Shown here in pieces: positions 10,948 through 25,900 of a DNA stretch of 64,000 nt. Below the pieces are notes generated by a model that was not told where the DNA came from, did no database searches, and was given only the letters and a program-made list of their open reading frames with translations. Made by a program: the position numbers and the translations under genes. Numbering within the stretch: the first letter of the stretch is position 1; each line of letters opens with the position of its first letter. The DNA lies in assembly GCF_932526225.1 (NCBI RefSeq), contig NC_064042.1, positions 15,263,040 through 15,327,039 of the forward strand, in the 5' to 3' direction. This stretch comes from Nematostella vectensis (lineage: Eukaryota; Cnidaria; Anthozoa; Actiniaria; Edwardsiidae).

Positions 10948-13900
10948 ATGGCGGCGCCTGAAGTCCCTTCGAATAAAATCAACCTGTCTATGCTGATAGA
11001 CTTCTTGCTTCAGAAGACTTACCATGAACTGACCGTCCTCTCAGAGCTGTGAGTTATGAAGCACTGTTTGTATTTTTTATTGATTTTCGTATGTCCGTGA
11101 CGCTTTCTCTCAAACTTCAACGACTGTCTATGTTTTTGGCTGAATTGTCGCGAAAGAATAATAATTAAGCTTATATAAGTCATCGTCTTTTACGCAAGTG
11201 TATAACTGTTACTACTAATAAAATTATTCCTTGATAGAAGTTATGTTTGTTCAAGCATTAAACTGTGATTAAGGCTTTTTAATATTCTTTGTCGACTTGT
11301 TCGTTTTGACGTTTTCATGCTTTAGATGTTTTAAGCTACCTTGATTTTAATAGTCTCGTGCGTGTATCGTACATATGTTATCTTTATAACAAATACATTT
11401 TCTATTTTGTTTAGCCTGCCAAGAAAGCCAGACATTGAAAGGTAATTTTATACACTTTTTTGGGATTTTGTCCTTGGTGGAACCATGCCATTCACGGAAA
11501 AATTTCCTGGTCATCCCATTTTATACCCCACCCCCTCTCCCTAATTAATTTTGACGAAGAACTTAATTGCTTGATTGATATTTGATGTTGCCATACAAAA
11601 TAATAAATTGTTAGAATATTAATATGTTAAAAGACACCTTTACCCCCCTCTCTCCTTGAAATTTTGCCATAAGCCCTTCCCCATGAAGCCCTCGCAATCC
11701 TGCAAGTGAGAAAGTAAGAGTTGATTTTGTTCTTGTCTTCAAATACGTAATGTGTCTCTCTGTTACTCTTTGCTAACAACAGAAAAATAGAAATCGTCCA
11801 GTTTGCAAGCCGCACTCGTCAGCAATTTGTGCGTCTTCTTGCGCTGGTCAAATGGGCAGGAGGGGCCAAGGGTGTGGCCAAGTGCCAAGCAATATCCACC
11901 TTCCTGGATCAGCAGTCTATGGTGTTTGTGGACACTGCCGACATGCTGGCCAGGATGGCCAGGGAGACTCTGGTGCAGGCCAGGTAAGCGCTATGACTAA
12001 ATGTATTTCCCAAAACTCGAACTTGCACAAAAATGTTGCTAAAGAGTGGTATCAAGTTATATGACTTATATGACTACCTCTATACCACTAAGTGGTATCT
12101 GACTACCATCAGAGGTCAGATAGAACTAGCTGAAGATTCACACGCACATCACCATGGTTCAGGTTAAAGAAATGGTTAGAATTTCAATTGTTAGTATGAC
12201 CCGTGGGGGACTTGAAACACAAGATCGCAGGCTGTCAGTAGGGGGTAGAACCCATGTTACTGCTGAAGTTTACCTGAGTTTTTTGTTTACTTTATGACAT
12301 TGATCATTTGATGTGGGCGCTGTAGGTGATACCTTCTGCTGTATATGTTCTACATGCTTTGAAATTTTATAACAGCCATGAATTATAGGATGAAATTAAA
12401 GACAATAAAAACAGTCGTTTTAATGATTGATGCCAGCACATTTGAGATATCGATGTAGGATCACATAATTGATGTTGTAATAAAAGTAAAGTTCTTCATT
12501 TCATAATTTGTTAGGTTTACTTTAAAAAAAAGTCTACATGGAAAGCCTCAATTCAAGTTCAAATGTTAACAACAACGAGGGCGACTCGCAGGGGGGGGAT
12601 GGGATGATAAGAGTCCACAGGGATCCCAAAACAAATAATATTATAACAGATGTAAGATAACATAATCTATTAATCAATAAAACCTTTACTTAAATCTGTA
12701 GACTACCAACCTTCTGTCTCCCTGCTGCTGTTGATGTGTTGACAACAGGAACTTACCAACGACTACCAACATGTATAAGGGTACGATGTCACTGTCTGTC
12801 TGTCTTTCCTTTCTTGCATGCATACCAGTTTGTCCATCCTTATTGATCAGAAATCCCATGCTTTTTAGGACAAAATAGTCCCACCTGATCCTCTGTCATT
12901 GTCAGAGAAGAATAAAACCCTCCAGAGACTGAATGAAGTGATTCAACACAGGCTAGTCTTGGCCAGAATACCACCTCAGATGGCTAGCCTTAAAATTGGT
13001 GAGTTCATTTCTTCTAAAGTAAACATCAAATTATGGGGAAAAAATGTTTTTTTTTTTGCATGTGTGAGTAGAAGAGGAAATCCAAAATGAAATGAATTTT
13101 GCATGGGACAAGGATATAGAAACACTGATGTTCCATATGACTGGATGTCCCATGAATATTACATTTTTTTGATTAAGTCTTGTACAGTAATAACTTGTAG
13201 CCAAATTTGTTGATTTTTGTGTAGCTGATGGCTGTGTAACTTTCCATGTGGATAACGAGTTTGAGGTGAGTTAGATATACAACACTAATACCATTGTGTT
13301 AATTACCTTTTTAAGCCACATCCCCTTCAACCTAACCTTTACGATGTGACGTAATTTCAGGGCAATGCATATAATATTTTGGATACTATGTGAAACCTTT
13401 ATTTGAGAGGGGTAGGCATTATCAATGGCACTTTCTAAAGTAGACACAATACTGTTCTCTCTGAAAAGTCAATCTAACTTCTAGTTACTAGGCCTGTTTG
13501 ATATGCAGTATATTTTGCTTTAATCCCAGGGAAGCTTGTGAATGACGAATTCCGTGTAATGTATATGCGCGCGCTCAACGCCACCAGCGTAGCAACGTCG
13601 TTACTGAGCAACACTAATGTCAGTGCACCCTTAATCCCAGGTCTCCTTGACATTAATGGGAGATGATCCTGCATTGCCATGGCGACTACTGTCAATCAAC
13701 ATCCTGGTTGAGGATATAGAAACTGGAGGTCAGTGTAGATGGTTGTCTTCTTGAATTTTCAGCAAATGTTGTGAATTGTGCCAACATCTTTTTCCATTGT
13801 GTTTTAGATGGAAAACCTCTTGTCCACCAGATGCAGGTAAATACATCATTATCATAATTATCATTTTCATCATTATCACCATAATCATTAGTATTACCAT

Positions 13901-16900
13901 TATCACCATAATATTATTACCTTCATCATTACAGTTCCATCATAAACAACACGTAATTATCATCATTGAGCCATGATCATGATCAGCTTTATGAACAACA
14001 TCATATCCTTTGGAATTATCAAGACCTTAACATTATCACCTCTGTCCTCATCACTTTTCTAATTATTCTTATTATAACTAATAGTGATTGTCATAACTAT
14101 TAGCAACACAACTAAATGGTGTTATATCACCAAAAACAATGTTATAACAATCCATGACATCTTAAAGTCCAAACGTCATCACCCATTTCCATAAACACCA
14201 TCATCATTTTAAAGATAAAGTAGTTTGTAGTTAGATCCTATTCTTCTTTATTAGCAACATTTACATTATTTGCTGTGTATTTTTCCCATTTTTCCATCAT
14301 TGCAGATCAACTACATCCACCAACTGATCCAATCCCGACTATTTAATGAGGAAAGCCCTCTGGTTGATCTCTACAACTGTTTACGTATCCTTTACTCTGA
14401 TCAGATCGGACTCCACTAACTCCATTTTCTTATTTTGGAAGCAGTTCAATCCTCTTGGCTTCTGATTGGCTTTTTTTTTATTATTATCATCAATTGTAAT
14501 ATGTCTTTAGGAGATACTTCTTTAATTATTGCCCAGATTCATTCTGTCTTTCACTACAGTTACAAGTGCTACATTTCCAGGTAATTTTGTGTGTACTCAA
14601 ATCTGCATTCACATACACATGTATCATACACTTCTCTCAGTTACAATAATCATACTGTTGAATGGAATAGAATTTCCTAAAAATATTCTGAAATTAATAT
14701 AGATGAAATACTAAGACAACTAAAGTGACTTCATATATGAATAGAGAAGGTTGTTGAATGTATTTCTGTGTTTCAAAGGCATGTCTAAATCTTAAAATAG
14801 AACTGTACAATGTATTTTTGGTAGGGGCTTTTGGTGCCTAGTAATTGTGAAAATCTCACCCTGTCACACACTTTGTTATGTTCTTTGTAGGCTAAACAGC
14901 TTATCCATGAGCGTTGGCATGAAAATGTCAAAATTGAAAGCTATGCTGTGGGAAAGACCTTAACCCTCTCATACTGGAGGTACGTTATGACGATTTGCTC
15001 ACCTGACGTTTTAGGTTTCACAAATGAATGATTTTATGATCATCTTGCCAGGACAAGCCCTTCGCAGCACTCACAAAGACAGGTTCAAGGTAAGGGTACT
15101 GATAGTTGGTGCCTGGAGAATTAGATCCAGGTACATTGGCTCATCAAGTCAGTGGAAATGGTTATGATAAAATGTACGAAACATGATTATTTTTAGATGC
15201 TGTTACTGATAATGATGGTGACAACAATGTGGGTGATAATAATAATGGTGACAAAGTGTTGGTATTGATGATGTTGGTGACAATGATGTTTGTGATGGTG
15301 ACAATGTTGGTGATGTTGATAATTGATTATGATGTTGGTGACAATGATGTTTTTAATGTTGATGATGTTGATAATGGTGACTATGATGTTGATGACGATG
15401 ATGGTGGTGACAATGATGTTGATGGAGATGTGATGGAGGCAATTATGCTGGTTGTGATGATGGTGGCAAGATGTTGATGACAATGATGCTGGTGAAGATG
15501 ATGGTGGTGATGATATTTGTGACAATAAAATGATGGCAAATGGATGCTGACATTGGCACATTTCCCAGTCCTTATCATAGAATGGTACTCATAGTACTTT
15601 GTATTCCAGGGCACGCCATGACCATCAGTTATCAATCAGACCAGAACCCTGGGTATTTGTCTATCAGCCATCAGCCACCGCTTCCAGTGAACAGCAAAGA
15701 GGATTGTCTCGACAAGGTTATGGTAGGAAGTTTAAACATGCCCTATGTGCTGTGAACATTTAGAAGCAGATCCTTCTTTGAACTTACAACAGTAATCCAC
15801 CATATACTCTTCTCCATATTTGGTGCCCTTTCTTTTGGATTGCGCCCCTCTTTGAGGCAGTACCACCTGAGAAATTCTGGGTCTGCCCCTGAAATCGATT
15901 TGTTTATCATTAAAGGATTTTGGTCAGGTGGTCAGGTCTCAACCAAAGGACAGACCATTAAAAAGGTTATTGCAGGGGGAGGGGGGACCCAAAATGTAGA
16001 AAATACTTACATTTAAAACCAGAGCAACAAAGAGGGGAAAAGTACTCACATAGAGACGAGAAAACGTACCCCGTCCCGACCCCATCACCTCTCTATTGGA
16101 CACTCCCTACAGGGTCATTCATTTCTGTCACCTGCCTTATCCTTTGAATGTCTCCCTTTTACAGCCAAGTAACCTGTGCATAGAGCGACTGTTGATGCAG
16201 AGTGTGAGATTACAGTCGATCACAAACCTAAAGGTACAGTTAGAACATTCAAGCAACTAGACAGAGATCTATATACTAGGTATTTTTGACTGAGTGTTTG
16301 GGCTGTATTGTATGGGCCATGGGCCACAAAAGAATGGAAAGTCTCATATGGTGAGAGCAAACAAAGACAATAAGGATTTATAATCAATGTTTTTAGAAAA
16401 CTTCCTTGATAAATGTTGTTTTTGATAATTGTTTCTGAGCGGGCCATATGAGGATGTACCGCCCCGTAGAGGTTTACCATCAGCAGCTATAGGCCTTTAC
16501 AACGTGTTATGGATTGAAAGAAATGCATCTACCACAAATTATTTTTGGTGTGAAGAAAAATAAGGTAAATATGACAACAAGAAACCTGGGCAAGAAAGTT
16601 AAGTATTCTGGAAAAAAATCAAAAAAGCTTATATATTAAACAGAGCACAATGTAATTATATGTTTTTTTTTCTATTCTAGAATCTTCTCAGTCTTCTATC
16701 AGAGCATATCAACTCAAAAGGTTTGTAGATTCACAAGAGCACATGGTCTCATATTTTCAATGTTCTTAAAAGCATAAACAAAATTGCGTAAAAGGCCTGG
16801 TTCGCTGCAAATTTTCCTAATTCTGACCACGCCCATGGTCATGGTACTCATCGTTGTTCTTTATGTCTTTCCTTAGTTTTGTTGGATAGGTGCATGCCAA

Positions 16901-19900
16901 GCCTAGCCATACAGACATGCAAACAGGCTACACCCTCTGAAGTCCTGATAATCGCTGTTGACACCAGGACAGGCAACTTTAAGGTGTCCCTTGGTGATGG
17001 GGAAGGTGCGAAAACAGATGTCCATTGCAATGTATTTAAACCTGAATTTCTGCAGTTGTCAAATGTCATTCAAATCCAAGGGGAAAAATGACAGGGGGTT
17101 AAAGGGTTTTAAGCATAATAAGAGATTTGAGAAGGGTGCAAGCTTTTTTTTATTGTATTTCAGCCCTAAACTCAACGAAATTGTTTGCAAGAAAAACAAA
17201 ATCATGAGTAGATGCTCAATTATGTTATGAGTTTGAAGATGTAATTTTGTTTGCTAATCCAAAAATCTGGTGCACGCTTCTTTTTTTTTAGCACATGGAC
17301 TTAAATAGAAATGGTATGGTATGCAGTTTTGGCTCTATTTTTGTAGAAAACCTTATATGTACAGACATGGAAAAGGCCCTGAATGCAGATCCTCAAAAGT
17401 TCCCCACACTGCTTGGTGATGCAAGGTAATTACACTTGCCCAGGGTATAGAGCTATAATGTAGATGATAAGGAAAAAGGAATATCAGTAGGTTATATTCC
17501 CTAATTGTTCAAAAAACTTGACACTTTTAACTGATAACTGTCAGTAGTGAGATCTTGCATTTGTTCTTAGTTTGCAAAGAAAATATAAATCTGACAGGAT
17601 GTTGGAAACCTTTCAAGCTGTAGTGTGTGATTTAGACAGTCTTCTTCTCAGTTCTCGTCGAATTAGAATTGCACACTGTACTTCCATAAACCATTGATCA
17701 CCCAGTGTTTCCAATCAGTATTCTTGTCTGTTTGTTTTCCTTCTGAAGTTTTCCCCAATTGTATTATTTGGATAGTTAACATTTGTCTTTCTGTCTGTTC
17801 TCAAATAGAAGCATAGAAGACATCACAGCCTATCATAAAAATAGACAGCTCATCATCTTGATGCCTTTGAATTTGTTAATGAGATGCTGTAGCATCATCT
17901 ATGTGCATTTGAGTGCATGGGAAAAATTTTATCTTTTTATTCCATACAACAAAGCATTTGTTATTAGGGTTGTTATGTTAAATAATCTGGAAAATCATGA
18001 TAATCTTGATGATCTTTCACACCAGATGCCAGCTTCACCTTCACAAGTGTCGTCGCTCAGTGTCCCTCCTTCCCATCATGCCTCTGTCCTACCTGCCACT
18101 GACTGAGGTGTCACGTGGTAAACTATGCATGCTCAGTAAACACCACATGTTCCTCAAGTTTAAGAACCACCCAAACTTCTTCCTGGTAAGTACTGTGATG
18201 CCGTATGCATTATGCATATGACCTCTGTAGAGTGATGCATTCCCCATCAATTGAATTTAATCCATTTCATGTCATTTCCGTCCACATATTGCTTCCACCC
18301 ATTCCATCTCTTCTATCCATGTATTTGTTTTGAGCCACAATATATAAGCAACACTTTGAGAATTCTCACAGACATTATGTTCACACAGCCTCCCTGGATA
18401 AAAATTCTTCCTCAAAAAATTTCATAAAAAGGTCCAAAATGTTAGCTGTTGATCTAGCCATCTGGTCAGGTCCAGTGTATTAAAAAATCCTCACATTCAG
18501 TTCCAGTTACTTTCCACCAATTTCTATGCTAACTATGCTTACAAACACAATACCCCTGTAAAGAAAAGTCTTTACCATGTGTTCTGATTTCCCAGGTTGT
18601 GGAGGTAAGCTCAGCTGCAGAGAGTGACAAAGTCTGTGTGAAGTACAGTCTACTAAGGACCAAATCGGTAGATGTTGATAACCTGGAACCCGAGGTGTCC
18701 AGACGGGACAGTACCGTGAAGCAGGAAGACAAGGGGGGTGCCAGCATGCCTGCTGGTAATGTCCAGCCACTTTTCCTGGCCGTCAAGCATATAGTGGAAG
18801 TCAGTCCTGAGAGAATGACGGATTTCCCAGGCACCATGATCAAAGGTAATTTTCGTCATTATCACAAGCTTTTTTATCGGTAGAGGATCTAGGGGGAGGG
18901 TTTAGGAATCCCCCCTTTGGGCTGCCAGAAAGCCAAATATATCAAATAATAAACATCCTCTTCCCATTTGTCACTGGGCCGAACCCCCACTTCAGCAAAA
19001 AGCTAGATCCATTTCTGTTTATCTGTTTATGATTTTTTACTTAAGGTAATGTTATCGAAAGCTTATTTTCTGAATAACCTCTGCAGTAATGATCATCAAA
19101 GATAATTATAGTTTACATTTTAAATCTACAGATTATTTACTTTATTAATCTTCAGAGCGATATGATTACAATTTGTATTTGCATTTTTACTTTCAGGTTT
19201 TAGTGATGGTAAGATGGAGAGTGTTCCAGTGAAAAGAAAGGTAAGGAATCAGGAATGTGCTAGAAAGAGAATGTGAAATGCATCTGCTATTTGAATGTTG
19301 TACCATAAAAAGGCCGTAAATGCCTGTACAGCCTTAAAATGTTGTACAACTGCCGCAAATGCCTGTTTGAATATACACCGTTGGTGCTTATTTAATTTTT
19401 ATTTTATTTTTGGGGCACGAAGGAGGCGCTTAAATCATAATTCAGGCTTCAGTTTTAATAGGAATAGCTGTAATGTCTTTATGTCATGCTTAATGTTTTG
19501 GGCATTAAAGCTAACATTTACGATAACTCTGCTTGCGTCCAAAGCATGACTACTGCGAGGAGGAGAGAGCCAAGAGGATCAAGACCACGACAGAGCTGTA
19601 CAAGAAGTGCACCAACACCTCGTCATTCCAGGCCGAACTCAGCCACATTGTGTGCTCCTGTGACGGCAGGATTCCATTCGTCTCATTGTGTGAGGATGTA
19701 AGTTGATAATCCATTCCCTTTGCTAGTGTAAGAAATCCTTTCAAAACCTTCTCTTATCACTTGTCAAAGCACCGAGAGTTCCATTAACAAATGTCACCCA
19801 TTGAAATAGGTACGAGGAGGAACCTCTGAATGTTATGTTTTCACTTGCATATTATTTGTTTTAATGCATAAAACCAAAGCTTGTAAGATGAGCAGTTAGA

Positions 19901-22900
19901 ATCTTTAATAAACTTAAATATGAAACTAATCTTAAATATGAAATTTAAAAAGTCAGCCACCTCTTAAATTTCGCCCATGTAAAATTGTTCCATTTTCATA
20001 CACCCATTAACTACTTACGAACATGTTAATCTTGCCCATTTCTCTCGTTCACTCACACTGGTTTATATTCTCTCTAGTTGCGTCGGCATGGAGTTGTGCA
20101 TAGCGGCGTGACCTCAGAAGCTGCGGTAGGCCTGTGTGTCGAGATACCGCACCTCCCCACACCCCAGGGGTGCAAGGAGGACCTTGTCACCACCCTTCAC
20201 AGTAACATGATCAGCTGTACCCTGAGGTTTTCGGGTCAGGAGTATGCACACTGCGATTTTGAGATGTACTTCGCTTATCCGCCTTTTCTCAGTAAGTGGA
20301 GAAATGTTGAAAAGAAACCCTCTAGCCATGGGCTTATAGTTTGTCAGCGTGAACCCTCCTGCCTCTATTCAATTGGGAAGTCCACTCAAATAAATTCAAA
20401 ACAAACACCGATGCCTTGAAACCCCTCCACCTTATATAACCAAGTAGTCTTAACCTGTTAATACTAACCAAACCTATCTATCCATTTAAGTTAACCTCAA
20501 AAACATATCAGTCTCTAAAAGGAAAACGATTTTAGTCCTCACGTTGTCACTTCAAATGTCAAAGGGCTGTCCTACGATCGAAAGGCGCTTTGAAATATTA
20601 AGATCCATGATATTAATATTAAGATATAAATGCGCGTAAAATATATCGTAGAATATCGTAGAACTGCCATTTGCCAATCGCTATTTGCCGTTGATCATTG
20701 TTTTTGAAAATAGGTGTACAGTATATTGTTTTGTTAAACTGTTAGTCTGGCAAAGTTTGACATTTCCTCTTTTCTTGCAGCTGACAGTGAGAAGCTCCAA
20801 GCCAAGCGCATTGCTCTCAAGTATGCCTACACGCAACCAGAGCCTGGGGCGAGTGAGCCCGGGGTAGTCCAGAAGTTTCTCGATGATTGGTGTTGTATAT
20901 GCAAGCTCTATGCGCATGCGCTGGATCTGGACATGTGTATCAAAGGTAAGTCAAGTGGAATGACATTATAATATGGTGATATGTGTTGCATGTTTGGGAA
21001 ATCAATGAAAAAATACATACATACATAGAGATTCTCGCGCCTGAAAAAATAACTTGGAAACTGAACTTCGGAAAGTGTCCATCATATAGAGATTGACCGC
21101 TTACTAGACATCTGTTATAGGGGGTTACATCGAAATTTCCTAGACATGCAGCAGAGTGTGATGGGAAGTACATGTAGAAAGACTTGACTGATGGTCGTTT
21201 TTGTGTGCGTATCTGGGTGTGTATTTGTCCTTCATATTCTTTGTTTTTCCACCCCTATAATTATCCATATCTTTTTTAATGTTACACTTGTCTGAGAGGA
21301 GATTGTATGAGACTTATACCTCGTGTCCCACTTGCTTTGGTTCCTTTCGCAGACAATCAGAGTCATGTTCGTCACATGTTCCGCGTGGAGTCCTACACGT
21401 ACAGACAGCTGACCTTGCAGTATGAGCCAGACAGACAGAACATGGTAAGACACACGCAAATATCAATAGAAACACGGGCAGTATGAGCCAGACAGACAGA
21501 ACATGGTAAGACACGCAAATATCAATAGAAACACGGGCATGAGCCAGACAGACAGAACATGGTAAGACACACGCAAATATCAATAGAAACACGGGCAGTA
21601 TGAGCCAGACAGACAGAACATGGTAAGACACACGCAAATATCAATAGAAACACGGGCAGTATGAGCCAGACAGACAGAACATGGTAAGACACGCAAATAT
21701 CAATAGAAACACGGGCATGAGCCAGACAGACAGAACATGGTAAGACACACGCAAATATCAATAGAAACACGGGCAGTATGAGCCAGACAGACAGAACATG
21801 GTAAGACACACGCAAATATCCATAGAAACACGGGCATGAGCCAGACAGACAGAACATGGTAAGACACACGCAAATATCCATAGAAACACGGGCAGTATGA
21901 GCCAGACAGACAGAACATGGTAAGACACACGCAGATATCAATAGAAACACGGGCAGTATGAGCCAGACAGACAGAACATGGTAAGACACACGCAAATATC
22001 AATAGAAACACGGGCAGTATGAGCCAGACATAACATGGTAAGACACACGCAAATATCAATAGAAACACGGGCAGTATGAGCCAGACAGACAGAACATGGT
22101 AAGACACACGCAAATATCAATAGAAACACGAGCAGTATCAGACAGACAGAACATGGTAAGACACACGCAAATATCAATAGAAACACGGGCAGTATCAGAC
22201 AGACAGAACATGGTAAGACACACGCAAATATCAATAGAAACACGGGCAGTATGAGCCAGACAGACAGAATATGGTAAGACACACGCAAATATCAATAGAA
22301 ACACGGGCAGTATCAGACAGACAGAACATGGTAAGACACACGCAAATATCAATAGAAACACGGGCATGAGCCAGACAGACAGAACATGGTAAGACACACG
22401 CAAATATCAATAGAAACACGGGCAGTATGAGCCAGACAGACAGAACATGGTAAGACACACGCAAATATCAATAGAAACACGGGCAGTATGAGCCAGACAG
22501 ACAGAACATGGTAAGACACACGCAAATATCCATAGAAACACGGGCATGAGCCAGACAGACAGAACATGGTAAGACACACGCAAATATCCATAGAAACACG
22601 GGCATGAGCCAGACAGACAGAACATGGTAAGACGCACGCAAATATCAATAGAAACACGGGCAGTATGAGCCAGACATAACATGGTAAGACACACGCAAAT
22701 ATCAATAGAAACACGGGCAGTATGAGCCAAACAGAACACGGTAAGACACAAGCAAACAATAAAAACACGGGCAGTATGAGCTAGACAACGTGGTAAGAGA
22801 CACGCAAATATCGATAAAGACACAGGCAGAAAATGGGTCAATTTCTTTATACACAAATGTCACATGTTGTCGCATCAGGCACGTTTTTTGCAAGAGTTTC

Positions 22901-25900
22901 ACGCTAACCACTCCCCCTCTCCCCAGGTCACTGTGGAGTGGTCCGTGGCTGAGTCGAAGTTCCTTCTATCGTTCAGCCACAGCGGTAGCAGCGACACTGA
23001 CAACCCACATCGAATCATGGCCGAGCAATTACAGAAGGACTTCAACAAGAGGCTGAACCTCCCCTACCTCATGCAGATACTGCACGAGACCTGGAAACCC
23101 CTGACCGCGCTAGGAAGGCTACCAACACGCCCTACTCTTGGCGTTATCACGGTGAGTACATCAACCCCTGACTGCCCTAGGGAGTGTACCTACACGCCCT
23201 ACTCTTAGCGCTATCTCAGTAAGTACTGTGCAAGAGAAACCTAACCCCATCCTTAGTAACTTTTGGAAACACCTGGGCACCCTTAACACGTCCTACTGCC
23301 AGCGTCTTCACTGAGAGTGAGGCAGAATAATCAGAAGTGAGGATGTGGCCCCTCCCCTAGTAGACTATGATATTCCTATGACAGCCGTCTCCTTGACATC
23401 GTTCCTGTTCTGTTTTCAGAGGCCGCTGATGCCGTACCGTACGTTTGCTGTTATCCCCCAGTCGCCGACCTCTGTCCACTTGTTGTACCGCCCCACGTAT
23501 CCTTGACCACTTGGTTCCTTGTCGGAGGGTTGTCCTCTTACTGCAATATTCTTTTCAATGCCTTGCTGCACTGCTATTTCATCTTCTAAAATTTCAGTCT
23601 GAAGTGAAGTGTGTTTGTAGGTGTGGGGGGCGGCCTCCTTGAGGTCGCTTTGTTCCGCCACTGTTAACTGATGTATTAACTTTATCAACATTGGAATAAA
23701 TTTCGTTAACTTCACTCAGCCATGCGCTGGAGATTCACTTTAAAGCGAAGAACTTGCTTTCCATCAGAGGTATGTAGAACTGTGTTAACTACTATCAATC
23801 TTCTCATTTCAATTCCATTACATATTCCACAAATTATCTGCCATATAAGAACATATAGCGACTTGGTATACCTACTTTATAGTAGTTGGCCTAGTACATT
23901 TTTTAGTCAGGATATTTATTTCGGTCAGATTTATGGCAGACTAAGGGCGCGCTTTTTTACTCGTGATTCCGGATTGAGAATGATTAGAATAGAAAAGGGC
24001 GCGTTCGTTTATCCCGCGTTCCCATTCCGGAATGGAATGAAGGCCATTCCACCCATACCGGCAGAATGACTCGACTGACATTCTTAACATTCTCTACCAA
24101 CCATTCCCATTCCAGAATGATAGGAAAAAGACGCGCCCTAAATCCGCTCGTACAAACTCTGTAAGATCTTTTTTACTCGGCGTGACACAACAATTTTTTG
24201 TTCTTTTCCCTCTCCCGCATCATTTTCATTATTTCACTTACGTTAGCCCTGATCAAATGCCTGTTGTTTATAGACGCATCGATTAGCTCAGTTGACCCCA
24301 CAAAACCCATGGGTATGCTACAGACCATCACAAACCTGAAGGTAAACATCGATACCCTTGTATACACACGCCAACCTCACGGTGACCATCGATACACTTG
24401 TATACACACGCCAACCTTACGGTGACCATCGATACCCTTGTATACACACGCCAACCTTACGGTGACCATCGATACCCTTGTATACACACGCCAACCTTAC
24501 GGTAACCATCGATGCCCTTGTATACACACGCCAACCTTACGGTGACCATCGATACCCTTGTATACACACGCCAACCTTACGGTAACCATCGATACCCTTG
24601 TATACACACGCCAACCTTACGGTGACCATCGATACCCTTGTATACACACGCCAACCTTACGGTGACCATCGATACCCTTGTATACACACGCCAACCTTAC
24701 GGTGACCATCAATACCCTTGTATACACACGCCAACCTTACGGTAACCATCGATGCCCTTGTATACATACGCCAACCTTACGGTAACCATCGATACCCTTG
24801 TATACACACGCCAACCTTACGGTAACCATCGATACACTTGTATACACACGCCAACCTTACGGTGACCATCGATACCCTTGTATACACACGCCAACCTTAC
24901 GGTGACCATCGATACCCTTGTATACACACGCCAACCTTACGGTAACCATCGATGCCCTTGTATACACACGCCAACCTTACGGTAACCATCGATACCCTTG
25001 TATACACACGCCAACCTTACGGTAACCATCGATACCCTTGTATACACACGCCAACCTTACGGTGACCATCGATACCCTTGTATACACACGCCAACCTTAC
25101 GGTGACCATCGATACCCTTGTATACACACGCCAACCTTACGGTAACCATCGATACCCTTGTATACACACGCCAACCTTACGGTAACCATCGATACCCTTG
25201 TATACACACGCCAACCTTACGGTGACCATCGATGCCCTTGTATACACACGCCAACCTTACGGTGACCATCGATACCCTTGTATACACACGCCAACCTTAC
25301 GGTGACCATCGATACCCTTGTATACACACGCCAACCTTACGGTGACCATCAATACCCTTGTATACACACGCCAACCTTACGGTAACCATCGATGCCCTTG
25401 TATACATACGCCAACCTTACGGTAACCATCGATACCCTTGTATACACACGCCAACCTTACGGTAACCATCGATACACTTGTATACACACGCCAACCTTAC
25501 GGTGACCATCGATACCCTTGTATACACACGCCAACCTTACGGTGACCATCGATACCCTTGTATACACACGCCAACCTTACGGTAACCATCGATGCCCTTG
25601 TATACACACGCCAACCTTACGGTAACCATCGATACCCTTGTATACACACGCCAACCTTACGGTAACCATCGATACCCTTGTATACACACGCCAACCTTAC
25701 GGTGACCATCGATACCCTTGTATACACACGCCAACCTTACGGTGACCATCGATACCCTTGTATACACACGCCAACCTTACGGTAACCATCGATACCCTTG
25801 TATACACACGCCAACCTTACGGTAACCATCGATACCCTTGTATACACACGCCAACCTTACGGTGACCATCGATGCCCTTGTATACACACGCCAACCTTAC

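Noticed and set aside
15193-15635. His-rich (minus) and Asp/Val-rich (plus) frames
   Set aside because: Low-complexity GAT/GGT repeats in a MED14 intron; composition explains the frames.
17804-17900. Extra MED14 exon after a TAG acceptor at 17804
   Set aside because: No suitable donor. Direct joining of 17425 to 18026 keeps phase and matches the vertebrate protein without a gap.
21314-22911. Overlapping minus-strand frames with Cys/Leu/Val-rich repeats resembling membrane proteins
   Set aside because: They are antisense readings of the MED14 exon 24 array; they have no splice or start context of their own.
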